NCBI RefSeq assembly: GCF_026109735.1
Contig: NZ_CP069620.1
Coordinates: forward strand, 930,001 to 994,000
Direction of reading: 5' to 3'
DNA from: Salinimicrobium tongyeongense
Lineage (GTDB): Bacteria > Bacteroidota > Bacteroidia > Flavobacteriales > Flavobacteriaceae
DNA length: 64,000 nt
The notes beneath the pieces were generated by a model. It did no database searches. It was not told the origin of the DNA and saw nothing but the letters and a program-made list of their open reading frames with translations. Both the position numbers and the translations under genes were made by a program. Positions 27,520 through 37,059 of the stretch are shown piece after piece (position 1 is the first letter of the stretch; each line of letters starts with the position of its first letter).

Positions 27520-29460
27520 TTAGTAACCGGGATTTTGATAAGAGCCCGTATCTCCTTCCATAGCATCAATCTGCCCCTGAGGAATTGGGCGCAGGTAATG
27601 ATAAGGTTCTATATTTCGGGTAATGGTTTGGGCATTGTGATCGCCGTAATCACTTCCGGCTATACGATAAGTAGAAGCCAGATCTTCCCAGGTTTGGGTA
27701 CGAATAAGATCATACCAGCGGTAACCTTCTCCAAAATACTCCCTTGACCTTTCAGCAAGGATGTAATAAATGTCAATTTCAGCCGGAGTTTCTGACACCA
27801 GTTCAGTACTAAAATCTGCTATTTTAGGCTCCCCTTCATTATTATCCCATCTCCAAACACCTGCCCTGGCTCTAATTACGTTAATTAACTCTCTTGCAGA
27901 CATACCGTTTGCATTAGCACCTTTAACGGCAGCTTCAGCAGCAATAAAATAGAGTTCAGAAAATTTGGCGATGTTAAAAGGCCTGGTACTGGCAGCATTG
28001 GGTTGACCAAGACCATCTCCTGTATTAGTGCGATATGGCCCTAATTTCCAGAGACCGGGATAAGTCCTTCTACTAATATCCTGTGGCCCAATCACAAAAT
28101 CAGATCTTCCGGGTAATACCCCTGCCCCAATATTGCTTTTTCCCTGCCCATCAGGGTAATCAATTGCAGCATCAGGCTGCTCATCGAGGAAGGTCAAAAT
28201 AGCGTCTCCGGGTTCTACCGGCAGCCCATTGGCGTTGTAAAGCACCTCCTGCTCTACCCCTCCTTTTGGCCAGTTTCCACGATAAGTTGTGGTAAAAGTC
28301 CCATCATAACGCGAGTCACGGGTCTTATCTGCAAAAGTTTGGGTTATAGCACCAATGGTAGGAGCCATACGCGTCCATGGGCGGCCAAGGTCCTGGGAGT
28401 CTTCTCGCTGTACAGAACTTACTGTTTCACTCCAGTTAGGGTCTTTTGCGCTGCGAATAACGGTATAGTTCCAGGTCATCATCCAGCCTGCAAAATTTTC
28501 GGGAGCACCACCACCACTATAAGTAAGACTTGCTCCGTTATAGTATTCACTGGTTTCAGTATGATCTGCATAAAGAAGGATTTCACTATTGCGATCATTC
28601 TCTGCATTATTCACATCGTAATAAGTGGGCTGCAGCCCAAAAGGGCCAGGATTGTTTATAGCCGTTGTAGCCACATCATAAGCTTGCTGGAAATACCACT
28701 GCGCATCATGCCCGTCGGGGTCAGTTCTTGAAGTTTCCGGATAAGTTGGGATATTATTTGGATTCTCAAGCCACCAGCCATAGGTGAGGTAAGCTTTAGC
28801 CAAATACAACCTTGCAACTGTTTTGGTTGCCCCGCCGGTAACCCTGGGGAATTCAGGAAGGTTTTCAACCGCATTAAGAAGATCGGGAAATACTGCCCTG
28901 GTATAAACTTCGGGAACCGTGTTACGGGTAGATGTTCTTGTAGGGTTGGTGTTAAAGGCCAGTTCACCAGCTCCAAGGTCTAATGGAACACCCCCAAAGG
29001 TCTGGACCAGCAAAAAGTAATCAAAGCCTCTAAAAAACCTTGCTTCGGCGGTAAGTTCATCAGATATTCCCACTGCCTCGGCATTTTCAATAACCCCATT
29101 AGCAGTATTGATATTTGAAAAGGATATATTCCATATTGCATCGGCCCGGCTATCTTCAGGAGTAATATTTCCCTGCCCTGAAAGATCCATTACCAGGAAA
29201 TTTTGATCTGCACTCTGGGCATAAGTTACCTCATCTGTACCCGTTAAAGTAGTATTGTAGTAATATGCCTGCCCGTAGATATATCTCAAATGAGCATACA
29301 TAGAGGTCAAACCTCCCAGCACTCCGGTTTCAGTTTTAAAGAATCCCGGTTCATAAGTACTTCTTGGGGTTTCTTCCAGAATATCATCTGAACAGGATAT
29401 TAGAAGCATTGCCAGCACAAGAGTGGTTACAGCAGAAGTTTTTAAACGAATATTTTTCAT
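27520..29460 (-). CDS. susD: SusD/RagB-family glycan-binding lipoprotein
   Basis: This 646-residue lipoprotein has signal lipobox LLISC and the SusD layout of a TPR-like helical scaffold: NGVIENAEAVGISDELTAEARFFRGFDYFLLVQTFGGVPL, AKAYLTYGWW, and a C-terminal RAGVWRWDN and ILAERSREYFGEGYRWYDLIRT block. It binds xylo-oligosaccharides at the cell surface as the lid of the SusC transporter. It directly follows susC by 10 bp. Xylan specificity is inferred from the neighbouring enzymes and the shared operator. Confidence 0.95.
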   Translation of the reverse strand: MKNIRLKTSAVTTLVLAMLLISCSDDILEETPRSTYEPGFFKTETGVLGGLTSMYAHLRYIYGQAYYYNTTLTGTDEVTYAQSADQNFLVMDLSGQGNITPEDSRADAIWNISFSNINTANGVIENAEAVGISDELTAEARFFRGFDYFLLVQTFGGVPLDLGAGELAFNTNPTRTSTRNTVPEVYTRAVFPDLLNAVENLPEFPRVTGGATKTVARLYLAKAYLTYGWWLENPNNIPTYPETSRTDPDGHDAQWYFQQAYDVATTAINNPGPFGLQPTYYDVNNAENDRNSEILLYADHTETSEYYNGASLTYSGGGAPENFAGWMMTWNYTVIRSAKDPNWSETVSSVQREDSQDLGRPWTRMAPTIGAITQTFADKTRDSRYDGTFTTTYRGNWPKGGVEQEVLYNANGLPVEPGDAILTFLDEQPDAAIDYPDGQGKSNIGAGVLPGRSDFVIGPQDISRRTYPGLWKLGPYRTNTGDGLGQPNAASTRPFNIAKFSELYFIAAEAAVKGANANGMSARELINVIRARAGVWRWDNNEGEPKIADFSTELVSETPAEIDIYYILAERSREYFGEGYRWYDLIRTQTWEDLASTYRIAGSDYGDHNAQTITRNIEPYHYLRPIPQGQIDAMEGDTGSYQNPGY

Positions 29461-29470
29461 AATAATTTTT

Positions 29471-32400
29471 TTAGAAAGTTAAGTTCACACCTAATACGTA
29501 GTTCCTTGTAGAGGGTGTATTGGTTCCAATAGTAAGAAGCCTGTTTGGATACCCTGCCACCGCTGAATTCTGATCACCATAGGAGTTTGTTACCGGATCC
29601 ATTCCCGATTCATCATAGTAAGGTGAGAAAAGAACAAAAGCATTTTGTACGGTAGCATAAAGTCTAAGGTCATTGAACCCAAGATCACCTACCCTTTCTT
29701 TGTCAAAGTTATACCCCAGAGTAAGAGTGCGTATTTTCAAATAAGAGGCATCAAAATACCCCAGGGTAGAACCATATTTGGGGTTATCACCGCTGGTTAT
29801 TCCTCCTGGCTTTGGATATCTGGCTCCGGTATTTTCTGGCGTCCAGTAATCAACATCCACATTACCGCGACGACCATTAAGCATATTCAAATAACCTGAA
29901 GAACCGTATAAGGTACTAATAAGAACTCCCCCAGACTGAAACGCACCTACTGCAGTAAAATCGAAATTTTTGTATGCTAGACGAGTATTGAACCCTCCCT
30001 GAAAATCGGGGTTCACATCAATCACCTTTCTATCATCTGGACCAATTTGTCTAACCGGTACGCCATTGGCATCATATTCTCCGGTATATCTTACCTTGAT
30101 CATACCCACATTTCCTCCTGGCTCCAGAATATCCAGGTAAGGATCATCTTCCTGCCAAAGCCCAATACGCTCATAATCATAGATCACGTTTATTGGGTGA
30201 CCTTCAAACCAGTTATTACCAACATCCTGAGAAGTTCCTGAAGCCAGTGCCACAAGCTCATTCTTATTAGAATAAAGGTTAAGGCCTGCCTCCCAGCTAA
30301 AGCCATCGGGATCGTCGAGAATTACCCCATTAAGGGAAAGTTCAAATCCTTTGTTTTGTGTCTCCCCAATATTGGCAGTATAACTATCAACCCCAGAAGT
30401 ACCCGGAAGTACCACATTGTAAAGGATGTCATTGGTATTGGTAATATAGTATTCTGCAGTACCCGTAAGCCGGTAATTAAATAAAGAGAAATCAACCCCT
30501 AAGTTATAAGTTGTAGAGTACTCCCATCCAAGTTCTGGGTTTGGAAGTTGAGAAACATAATATCCAACTGCATAATTATCGGGGCCAAAGTTATATGGTC
30601 TTGTGGCCAAAAGCCCCAAAGTAGAATAGGGGGTCACAGCCTGGTTTGAAGTTTCTCCATACCCTGCACGAATCTTAAGGGAATTCATCCAGTCTGCACT
30701 TTCCATAAAGGACTCGTTACCAAGGTTCCAACCCACAGAAACTGCAGGATAAGTATGCCATTTATGACCTTCGGCAAGCCTCGAAGAACCGTCTGAACGC
30801 AGTGTGGCAGATATCATGTATTTATTCTCATACTCGTACATTATCCTACCCATATATGACATTAAACCACTCCTGTAGTATCCCTGATTCGCAGGATCTA
30901 TAATGATCTCATCTGTTGCCTGACCTAAATTATAGAACTGAAACTGATCTGTAGGAATCCCAAGGGCAGCAATACTTGAGCTATTAAATTTACTCTCTTC
31001 TGTAGAATATAAGCCTACTACGTTAATTCTATGACTGTCGTTAAAAGTACGGTCGTAGGTCAATAGGTTTTCTACCAGGTAACGGGTAGTAATCGAGTTA
31101 TTGATGGAAGCATTAGAAAGTGTGCTTTCTGAAACACTAAACACTCCCTGGCCGGTATAACTACCTCCATGTGTACTCCGGTAATTAAGCCCCAGGTTAA
31201 TCCTGTATTTTAACCCCTCAACACCAGGAATCTCAAGCTCCCCGAAAAAGTTATTAAAAGTCCCGAATTCTCTGGATTGATCAATCCAGGCATCTCCAAG
31301 TCCTTCAATGCTTCCGCGAGTACGCACCCACATATCATCTGCCGCCAGGCTCACTACTCTTTTCAAAGTACCATCTTCATTGTAAGGACTTGCAATTGGA
31401 GAAGCGGCCAGAACATCATAGATCCCCAGATTCATTCCGTTTCTTACCGAATAATTATTATTGGTATTGAAACCAACTTTTATATACTCACCAATGTCTT
31501 GGCTAAGGGTTCCGTTGAAGGAGATCCTTTCAAAATACTGTTCGGGCAGAACAGCTTCATCTTTTGTATATCCAAGACTTGCATTATAACTTCCGCTTTC
31601 TGTACCTCCAGAAACACCTAAATTATGATTGGTTATAAGACTGTTTTCATACATAAGGTCCTGCCAGTCGGTATTAATATCATCCATCTCATCTGCTCCG
31701 TTCTCGTACTGGTTTGCGGCTTTTCGAAGTGCTACAAAATCGGGCCCGCTCATCATTGGATACTCTCCAAACACAGTCTTCACTCCATAAAAAGCGTCAT
31801 AACTAAATTGCGCAGCCTGTCCCTGTCTCCCGGTATTGGTTGTAATGATTACCACCCCGTTAGCTCCCCTGGATCCGTAAATTGCGGTTGCCGAGGCATC
31901 TTTAAGGATATCCATACTTTGAATATCATTGGGGTTTATATCATTAAGGGAACCTGCAAAAGGCACACCGTTAAGCACGATCAATGGATCATTACTACCC
32001 GATAATGAACGTGTTCCACGAATACGGATTTGCTGTGGAGCACCTGGCTGGGAAGAAGTTTGAGAAAGCTCAACCCCGGGAAGTCTTCCCTGCAAAGCTT
32101 CAGAAATATTGGCAGAAGGGATATCTCTTAATTCTTCCCCGCCAATTGACGAAACAGAACCTGTTACTGCCTCTCTACGCTGAGTTCCATATCCAATTAC
32201 AACCACCTCTTCCAGGGCTTCTGTATCTTCCTGCAGAACTATATCGATTTCGTTTTGGCCATTAATATTGACCATTTGGGTAGCGAACCCCACATATGAA
32301 TATACCAGTACTCCGTTTGATGGCACATCCTCTATCACATATTCTCCATTAAAGTCGGTGGTTACCCCCCTAGAGGTTCCCTGAAGCAAAACGGTAACCC

Positions 32401-32542
32401 CGGGCAAAGGTCCCATTTCATCTGTCACTGTTCCCGAAACCGTTATATTCTGAGCGGTCGCGGCAGAAGTCATAATTACTGCTAATGTTAGCAACAGACT
32501 TTTCCAGGAATGTTTTCCTTTAAATAGTAATACTTCCTTCAT
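29471..32542 (-). CDS. susC: SusC/RagA-family TonB-dependent transporter
   Basis: This 1023-residue outer-membrane transporter has a signal peptide ending near ATAQ. A carboxypeptidase-like N-terminal extension follows (VSGTVTDEMGPLPGVTVLLQGT, about 32-110), then a plug domain with VVIGYGTQRREAVTGSVSSI and DPLIVLNGVPF. The 22-strand barrel ends in an aromatic residue (VLGVNLTF). It imports xylan oligosaccharides with SusD. The gene faces the GH43 gene across a 280-bp region carrying a LacI-type operator at 32632-32645 that overlaps its likely -33 element. Confidence 0.96.
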   Translation of the reverse strand: MKEVLLFKGKHSWKSLLLTLAVIMTSAATAQNITVSGTVTDEMGPLPGVTVLLQGTSRGVTTDFNGEYVIEDVPSNGVLVYSYVGFATQMVNINGQNEIDIVLQEDTEALEEVVVIGYGTQRREAVTGSVSSIGGEELRDIPSANISEALQGRLPGVELSQTSSQPGAPQQIRIRGTRSLSGSNDPLIVLNGVPFAGSLNDINPNDIQSMDILKDASATAIYGSRGANGVVIITTNTGRQGQAAQFSYDAFYGVKTVFGEYPMMSGPDFVALRKAANQYENGADEMDDINTDWQDLMYENSLITNHNLGVSGGTESGSYNASLGYTKDEAVLPEQYFERISFNGTLSQDIGEYIKVGFNTNNNYSVRNGMNLGIYDVLAASPIASPYNEDGTLKRVVSLAADDMWVRTRGSIEGLGDAWIDQSREFGTFNNFFGELEIPGVEGLKYRINLGLNYRSTHGGSYTGQGVFSVSESTLSNASINNSITTRYLVENLLTYDRTFNDSHRINVVGLYSTEESKFNSSSIAALGIPTDQFQFYNLGQATDEIIIDPANQGYYRSGLMSYMGRIMYEYENKYMISATLRSDGSSRLAEGHKWHTYPAVSVGWNLGNESFMESADWMNSLKIRAGYGETSNQAVTPYSTLGLLATRPYNFGPDNYAVGYYVSQLPNPELGWEYSTTYNLGVDFSLFNYRLTGTAEYYITNTNDILYNVVLPGTSGVDSYTANIGETQNKGFELSLNGVILDDPDGFSWEAGLNLYSNKNELVALASGTSQDVGNNWFEGHPINVIYDYERIGLWQEDDPYLDILEPGGNVGMIKVRYTGEYDANGVPVRQIGPDDRKVIDVNPDFQGGFNTRLAYKNFDFTAVGAFQSGGVLISTLYGSSGYLNMLNGRRGNVDVDYWTPENTGARYPKPGGITSGDNPKYGSTLGYFDASYLKIRTLTLGYNFDKERVGDLGFNDLRLYATVQNAFVLFSPYYDESGMDPVTNSYGDQNSAVAGYPNRLLTIGTNTPSTRNYVLGVNLTF

Positions 32543-32606
32543 GTTGTCATAGTTTAAAATATTAAGAACGATTTGATTTGTAATAGCTGTTAAGCTTTTA
32601 TTACGA

Positions 32607-32636
32607 TAAATATACGTAATAAATCAATTTACGCAA
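32607..32636 (-). promoter_or_regulatory. Putative susC promoter overlapping the LacI operator
   Basis: On the minus strand TTG (32636-32634) is followed after 19 bp by TATATTTA (32614-32607), one mismatch from TAnnTTTG. The TTG lies inside the operator, so bound repressor should occlude the promoter. Confidence 0.6.
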
Positions 32637-32645
32637 TCGGTTGCG
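32632..32645. promoter_or_regulatory. LacI/PurR-type operator upstream of susC
   Basis: This is an exact copy of the 14-mer CGCAATCGGTTGCG found at 17088-17101. It lies 90 bp before the susC start and 180 bp before the divergent GH43 start. It links polymer import with the GH67/GH3 divergon as one regulon. Confidence 0.75.
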
Positions 32646-32824
32646 CTATAAAAATCATCAAAAGAATATATCACAGGCTTTAACCATACAAGCCTCCCTG
32701 AAAATCAATGCATAGAAGAGAAACAGAAATATTTATTTTACGAATACGATTGAGATCTTTTTACTATTTTAGCAGATAAAGCAATAATGCTTCTCATTAA
32801 CATTTAACTTTTATCTCACTAAAA

Positions 32825-33949
32825 ATGAAATTTTCCTATTTTCAAAAATCCGCTCTTCTAATCCTTGCCATCTCAATTTGGGGGTGCAAGAATGGAAATA
32901 ATCAAGAAGAAAAAGTTGAAGCTCCGGAAGCCTCTACCGACACCCTTCCTGAGTTTGCTTCAGAACCACTTGTAAAAGACAACTACACTGCAGATCCCTC
33001 TGCACATGTATTTGAAGGCAAAATATATGTATACCCCTCTCATGACTGGGATTCAGGCATACCTGAAGATGACACGGGCGCACACTTTAACATGAAAGAC
33101 TACCACGTATACTCAATGGATAGCGTTGGGGGTGAGGTTACAGACCATGGTAAAGTACTCGATGTAGAGGATGTGCCATGGGCTTCACGTCAAATGTGGG
33201 CCCCCGATGCAGCCGAAAAAGATGGCAAATACTACCTTTACTTCCCGGCTAAAGATCCAAATGACATCTTTAAAATAGGGGTTGCAGTTGGTGATTCCCC
33301 CGCCGGACCTTTTACTCCTGAAAAAGAACCTATCGCAGGAAGCTACAGTATTGATCCAGCTGTATACAAAGACAGCGACAACTCATACTATATGTATTTT
33401 GGAGGCATCTGGGGAGGACAGTTGCAGGACTACCGCAATAATGAATATCAGGGAGAAGAAGATGTTTACCCAGCAGATGACGAACCCGCTCTTTCCCCTA
33501 TGGTGGCAAAGATGAGTGATGATATGCTAAACTTTGCAGAGGATCCCAAAGAAATCAAACTTCTAGATGCAGATGGGAACCCGCTACTTACAGGAGATAA
33601 CGAAAGACGCTTTTTTGAAGCGGCCTGGGTGCATAAATACAATGATAAATACTATTTCTCCTACTCTACCGGAGATACTCACAATATTGCTTATGCGACC
33701 GGAGACAGTCCTTACGGCCCCTTCACCTATCAGGGCGTGATTCTTGAACCAGTACTGGGATGGACCAACCACCATTCTATTGTTGAGCACAATGGGCAGT
33801 GGTATTTATTTTACCACGACAGTTCACTTTCCGGAGGCAAGACCTACCTTAGAAGTATGAAAGTGGCAAAACTCACCCATAATGAAGATGGAAGCATAGA
33901 AACCATTAGCTCATTTGCCAACGGCAGTGACAATATTGTTGAAAACTAG
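32825..33949 (+). CDS. GH43 beta-xylosidase/arabinofuranosidase, lipoprotein
   Basis: This 374-residue lipoprotein (lipobox SIWGC) has a five-bladed propeller of the GH43 type. General base Asp is in NYTADPSAHVFEGKIYVYPSHD, the middle Asp in SIDPAVYKDSDNSYYMYFGG, and the acid Glu in RRFFEAAWVHKYNDKYYFSYS. It would remove xylose or arabinose from xylan fragments at the membrane or in the periplasm. It forms a pair with the acetylesterase-like gene that begins 11 bp after its stop. Exact subfamily is not determined. Confidence 0.88.
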   Translation: MKFSYFQKSALLILAISIWGCKNGNNQEEKVEAPEASTDTLPEFASEPLVKDNYTADPSAHVFEGKIYVYPSHDWDSGIPEDDTGAHFNMKDYHVYSMDSVGGEVTDHGKVLDVEDVPWASRQMWAPDAAEKDGKYYLYFPAKDPNDIFKIGVAVGDSPAGPFTPEKEPIAGSYSIDPAVYKDSDNSYYMYFGGIWGGQLQDYRNNEYQGEEDVYPADDEPALSPMVAKMSDDMLNFAEDPKEIKLLDADGNPLLTGDNERRFFEAAWVHKYNDKYYFSYSTGDTHNIAYATGDSPYGPFTYQGVILEPVLGWTNHHSIVEHNGQWYLFYHDSSLSGGKTYLRSMKVAKLTHNEDGSIETISSFANGSDNIVEN

Positions 33950-33956
33950 ACCTTCA

Positions 33957-33969
33957 AAAATGTCATTTT
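33957..33969. repeat. AAAATGNCATTTT palindrome at an esterase start codon
   Basis: AAAATGTCATTTT includes the start ATG of the CE20-like gene. Exact matches to AAAATGNCATTTT also occur at 13936-13948, 15484-15496, 44785-44797 and 48076-48088. Confidence 0.6.
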
Positions 33970-35891
33970 TAAGAACATTTTTTACGCTGTTACTCTTCTG
34001 CAGTAGTTCCATTTCGATGTTTGGACAGGTAAAGCTACCCAGACTCATTGATGACGGAATGGTTCTTCAGCGAAATAGCAAGGTGAAAATTTGGGGATGG
34101 GCTTCTAAACAGGAGCCCATTTCTGTTATTTTCCTGGATAAAGAATATAAAACAGTCGCAGATTCCGAAGGTAAATGGTCGGTTTCACTAAACGACCTAC
34201 AAGCCGGCGGCCCTTTTATCATGAACATCAAGGGCAGCAACAATATTCAGCTCAAAGAAATTTATATTGGTGATGTATGGCTGGCTTCAGGGCAATCAAA
34301 TATGGAACTGCCAATGTCTCGCGTTGCACCTTTATATTCCGAAGAAATAGCAACCGCCTCCAATGAGGCTATTCGTTATTTTGAAGTTCCTAAAACGTAT
34401 AATTTCAATGAAGCCAAAGAAGATCTTGAAGGCGGGGAATGGATACCGGTTGCTTCAAATACCATTGGGAAAATTTCTGCCGTAAGTTACTTTTTTGCGA
34501 AAGATCTTTATGAGGAATATAAGGTGCCTATAGGAATAATTAATTCGGCACTTGGAGGTTCACCTGCCGAAGCCTGGATTAGTGAAGAGGCCTTAAAAAA
34601 ATTTCCTGCTCATTATGACGAAGCGCTGCGCTTTAAAAGTCAGGATTTGAGAGATAGTATTGCAACAGCCGACCAAACCCGCATTAATAACTGGTACAGC
34701 GACAGTCAAAAGAAGGACACGGGTCTTAAAGAAAACTGGAAAGCTGCCCATCTCGACGACTCTTCCTGGAAAACCATGGAAATTCCCGGGTATTGGGCCG
34801 AAACAGACCTTGGTCCTAAAAACGGCGTGGTTTGGTTCAGAAAGACCATTGATCTTAAAGAAGACCTGGCACAAGAAGATGCAAAACTTATTTTGGGGCG
34901 CATCGTAGATGCCGATTCGGTATTTGTAAACGGAACATTTGTGGGCAACACCACCTATCAATACCCGCCGCGGCGTTATGAAATTCCTCAGGGGATATTA
35001 AAGGCCGGTGAAAACACTATTAGCATCCGTATCATTAATGAAGGGGGGCGCGGAGGATTTGTAGAGGAGAAAGAATATAAGCTGATTTCCGGGGGAAAGG
35101 AAATAGACCTTACCGGCACGTGGAAGTTCAAACTGGGGGCGGAAATGCCCAGGCTGCAGGGACAAACCTTTATCAGGTGGAAACCTCTGGGGCTGTACAA
35201 TGCCATGATCAATCCTTTAATTGATTATTCCATAAAAGGGGTTATCTGGTACCAGGGAGAATCCAATGCAGATAACCCGGGAGAATATCAGGCTCTTATG
35301 ACTGCGCTCATCAAAGACTGGAGAAACAAATGGGGGCAGAAAGATTTGCCTTTCCTTTATGTTCAACTCGCCAATTTCATGGGGACCAAAGATGAACCCG
35401 GAGACAGCCAATGGGCAAGATTAAGAGATGCCCAGTTAAAAACCCTTACCGTGCCTCATACCGGAATGGCTGTTGCCATAGATGTGGGAGAAGGAAATGA
35501 CATACATCCTTTAAATAAAAAGGATGTAGGGGAACGCTTGGCAAGAGCGGCAAAAAAAGTGGCTTATGGGGAAGATATAATCCCGGCAGGACCTTTATAT
35601 AAATCCTTTTCAAAAGAAGGAGATTCCATAGTAGTCTCTTTTGAGAATGCAGGAAAAGGCCTGGTATCCAAAAATGGCAAATCCCTGTCCTATTTTTCCA
35701 TTGCCGGAAAAGACGGGGAATTCAAATGGGCGCAGGCTGAAATAAGAGGAGATAAGATCGTGGTATATCATCCCGAAATCAAAGATCCCGTAGCAGTCCG
35801 TTACGCCTGGGCAGATAATCCTGAAGGTGCAAACCTTTACAATAAAGAAGGCTTACCTGCATCTCCTTTCAGGACCGATGACTGGGAGTAG
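33960..35891 (+). CDS. SGNH acetylesterase, CE20-like (sialate O-acetylesterase family), probable acetylxylan esterase
   Basis: Start ATG 33960 is chosen because a signal peptide begins there (MSFLRTFFTLLLFCSSSISMFGQ), giving 643 residues. The SGNH halves are visible: block with nucleophile Ser in WLASGQSNMELPM, and GVIWYQGESNADN. A beta-sandwich of about 150 residues (ENWKAAHLDDSSWKTMEIP to GTWKF) is inserted between them. Split SGNH proteins with an inserted jelly roll include characterised CE20 acetylxylan esterases, which suits this locus. The older name, sialate O-acetylesterase, is the alternative. Its start codon sits inside the palindrome at 33957-33969. Confidence 0.82.
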   Translation: MSFLRTFFTLLLFCSSSISMFGQVKLPRLIDDGMVLQRNSKVKIWGWASKQEPISVIFLDKEYKTVADSEGKWSVSLNDLQAGGPFIMNIKGSNNIQLKEIYIGDVWLASGQSNMELPMSRVAPLYSEEIATASNEAIRYFEVPKTYNFNEAKEDLEGGEWIPVASNTIGKISAVSYFFAKDLYEEYKVPIGIINSALGGSPAEAWISEEALKKFPAHYDEALRFKSQDLRDSIATADQTRINNWYSDSQKKDTGLKENWKAAHLDDSSWKTMEIPGYWAETDLGPKNGVVWFRKTIDLKEDLAQEDAKLILGRIVDADSVFVNGTFVGNTTYQYPPRRYEIPQGILKAGENTISIRIINEGGRGGFVEEKEYKLISGGKEIDLTGTWKFKLGAEMPRLQGQTFIRWKPLGLYNAMINPLIDYSIKGVIWYQGESNADNPGEYQALMTALIKDWRNKWGQKDLPFLYVQLANFMGTKDEPGDSQWARLRDAQLKTLTVPHTGMAVAIDVGEGNDIHPLNKKDVGERLARAAKKVAYGEDIIPAGPLYKSFSKEGDSIVVSFENAGKGLVSKNGKSLSYFSIAGKDGEFKWAQAEIRGDKIVVYHPEIKDPVAVRYAWADNPEGANLYNKEGLPASPFRTDDWE

Positions 35892-35923
35892 GTTCAAAAA
35901 AAGATAGAAATCCTCAACATCAT

Positions 35924-35965
35924 AAGACCATCATTAGAGAATCCCGATTCTCCAATGATGGTCTT
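35924..35965. terminator. Bidirectional terminator between the esterase and the aldo/keto reductase
   Basis: AAGACCATCATT and GAGAATC pair with GATTCTC and AATGATGGTCTT, with one mismatch, to form a long hairpin between convergent genes. The T-tract is weak on the plus strand. Confidence 0.6.
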
Positions 35966-36103
35966 AATATTTTAAAAAGGTTTAGACAATTCGGGCTTGC
36001 TTCTTTTAAGCATTCAACTGCCATAAATAACAGTATAAAAACTCCGGAAGAGAAGTATCAATCTAAAAAATTATTGATTTTGAAATTATTCCGAAAAAAC
36101 TAT

Positions 36104-36952
36104 CTAATTACTTCTGAAGTGGTCCATGAAATTATCGGGGTGTGCTCCTGTTCGTTCTTCCCGGTCCAGGGCATCTATTCGCCGCATATCTTCTTCAGAA
36201 ATCTCGAAATCAAAAACATCTGCATTCTCAAAAATGCGGTCTCTGTGAACACTTTTTGGAATGGTAACCACTCCTTTCTGAAGGTCCCAGCGTATAACCA
36301 GTTGTGCAATGGTCTTTCCATATTTTTCAGCAAGCTCCTTCAGGAGAGGGTTTTGAAAGACTTCTCCTCTCATTAAAGGAGACCAGGCCTCATATTGTAT
36401 GTGGTTGCGTTTGCAAAAATCAAGCAACGACTGCTGTACCAGCCTGGGGTGAAATTCATTCTGCAGCACCATAGGTTTTATGCTGCAATCATTCAGAATA
36501 TCCTTTAATTGATGTTCCAAAAAGTTTGACACCCCTATAGCTTTTACTTTTCCTTCGGAATATAGCTTTTCCAGGGCTTTCCAGGTTTCAACATATTTTC
36601 CCGGCACCGGCCAGTGTATCAGGTAAAGATCAATATAATCCAGTCCCAGCTTCTCCAGAGATTTGTCGAAAGCTTTAAGCGTTGCTTCAAAACCCTGATC
36701 ATCATTCCATACCTTGGTGGTCACAAAGATTTCTTCCCGGGGAATTTTCGAACTTTTAATAGCTTCGCCTACTCCACTTTCGTTCTCATAAAAAGAAGCC
36801 GTATCTATATGCCTGTACCCGGCATTGAGAGCATGGTGTACAGATTCAATGACTTCCCTGCCTTCTTTGGCCTTATAAACCCCAAGCCCAAGAACCGGCA
36901 TAGCAACGCCATTGTGTAATGTGGTAGTTCCATTTATATTTCCAATATCCAT
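36104..36952 (-). CDS. Aldo/keto reductase (2,5-diketogluconate reductase-like)
   Basis: A 282-residue AKR with tetrad Asp/Tyr in HIDTASFYENESGVG, Lys in TTKVWND and His in LIHWPVPG. The family signature VKAIGVSNF and C-terminal IPKSVHRDRIFEN are clear. It reduces aldehydes or ketosugars with NADPH in the cytosol. It follows galM in the same direction with a 107-bp gap, so it may be at the distal end of the transaldolase operon or have its own promoter. The substrate is unknown. Confidence 0.85.
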   Translation of the reverse strand: MDIGNINGTTTLHNGVAMPVLGLGVYKAKEGREVIESVHHALNAGYRHIDTASFYENESGVGEAIKSSKIPREEIFVTTKVWNDDQGFEATLKAFDKSLEKLGLDYIDLYLIHWPVPGKYVETWKALEKLYSEGKVKAIGVSNFLEHQLKDILNDCSIKPMVLQNEFHPRLVQQSLLDFCKRNHIQYEAWSPLMRGEVFQNPLLKELAEKYGKTIAQLVIRWDLQKGVVTIPKSVHRDRIFENADVFDFEISEEDMRRIDALDREERTGAHPDNFMDHFRSN

Positions 36953-37059
36953 TGTATCTCTTTTACATCTTCAAATTAATAGTACTCAAAAATGGCATTA
37001 TTCGATCTCTTTTCTGAAACTTCTTTACCAAAAATATAGCTGAAGATCTACACTCCCAC

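Noticed and set aside
32769-32792. TTAGCAGATAAAGCAATAATGCTT as a second Nudix operator
   Set aside because: The arms pair over only about four bases with different spacing, so I mention it only as a possible half-site.
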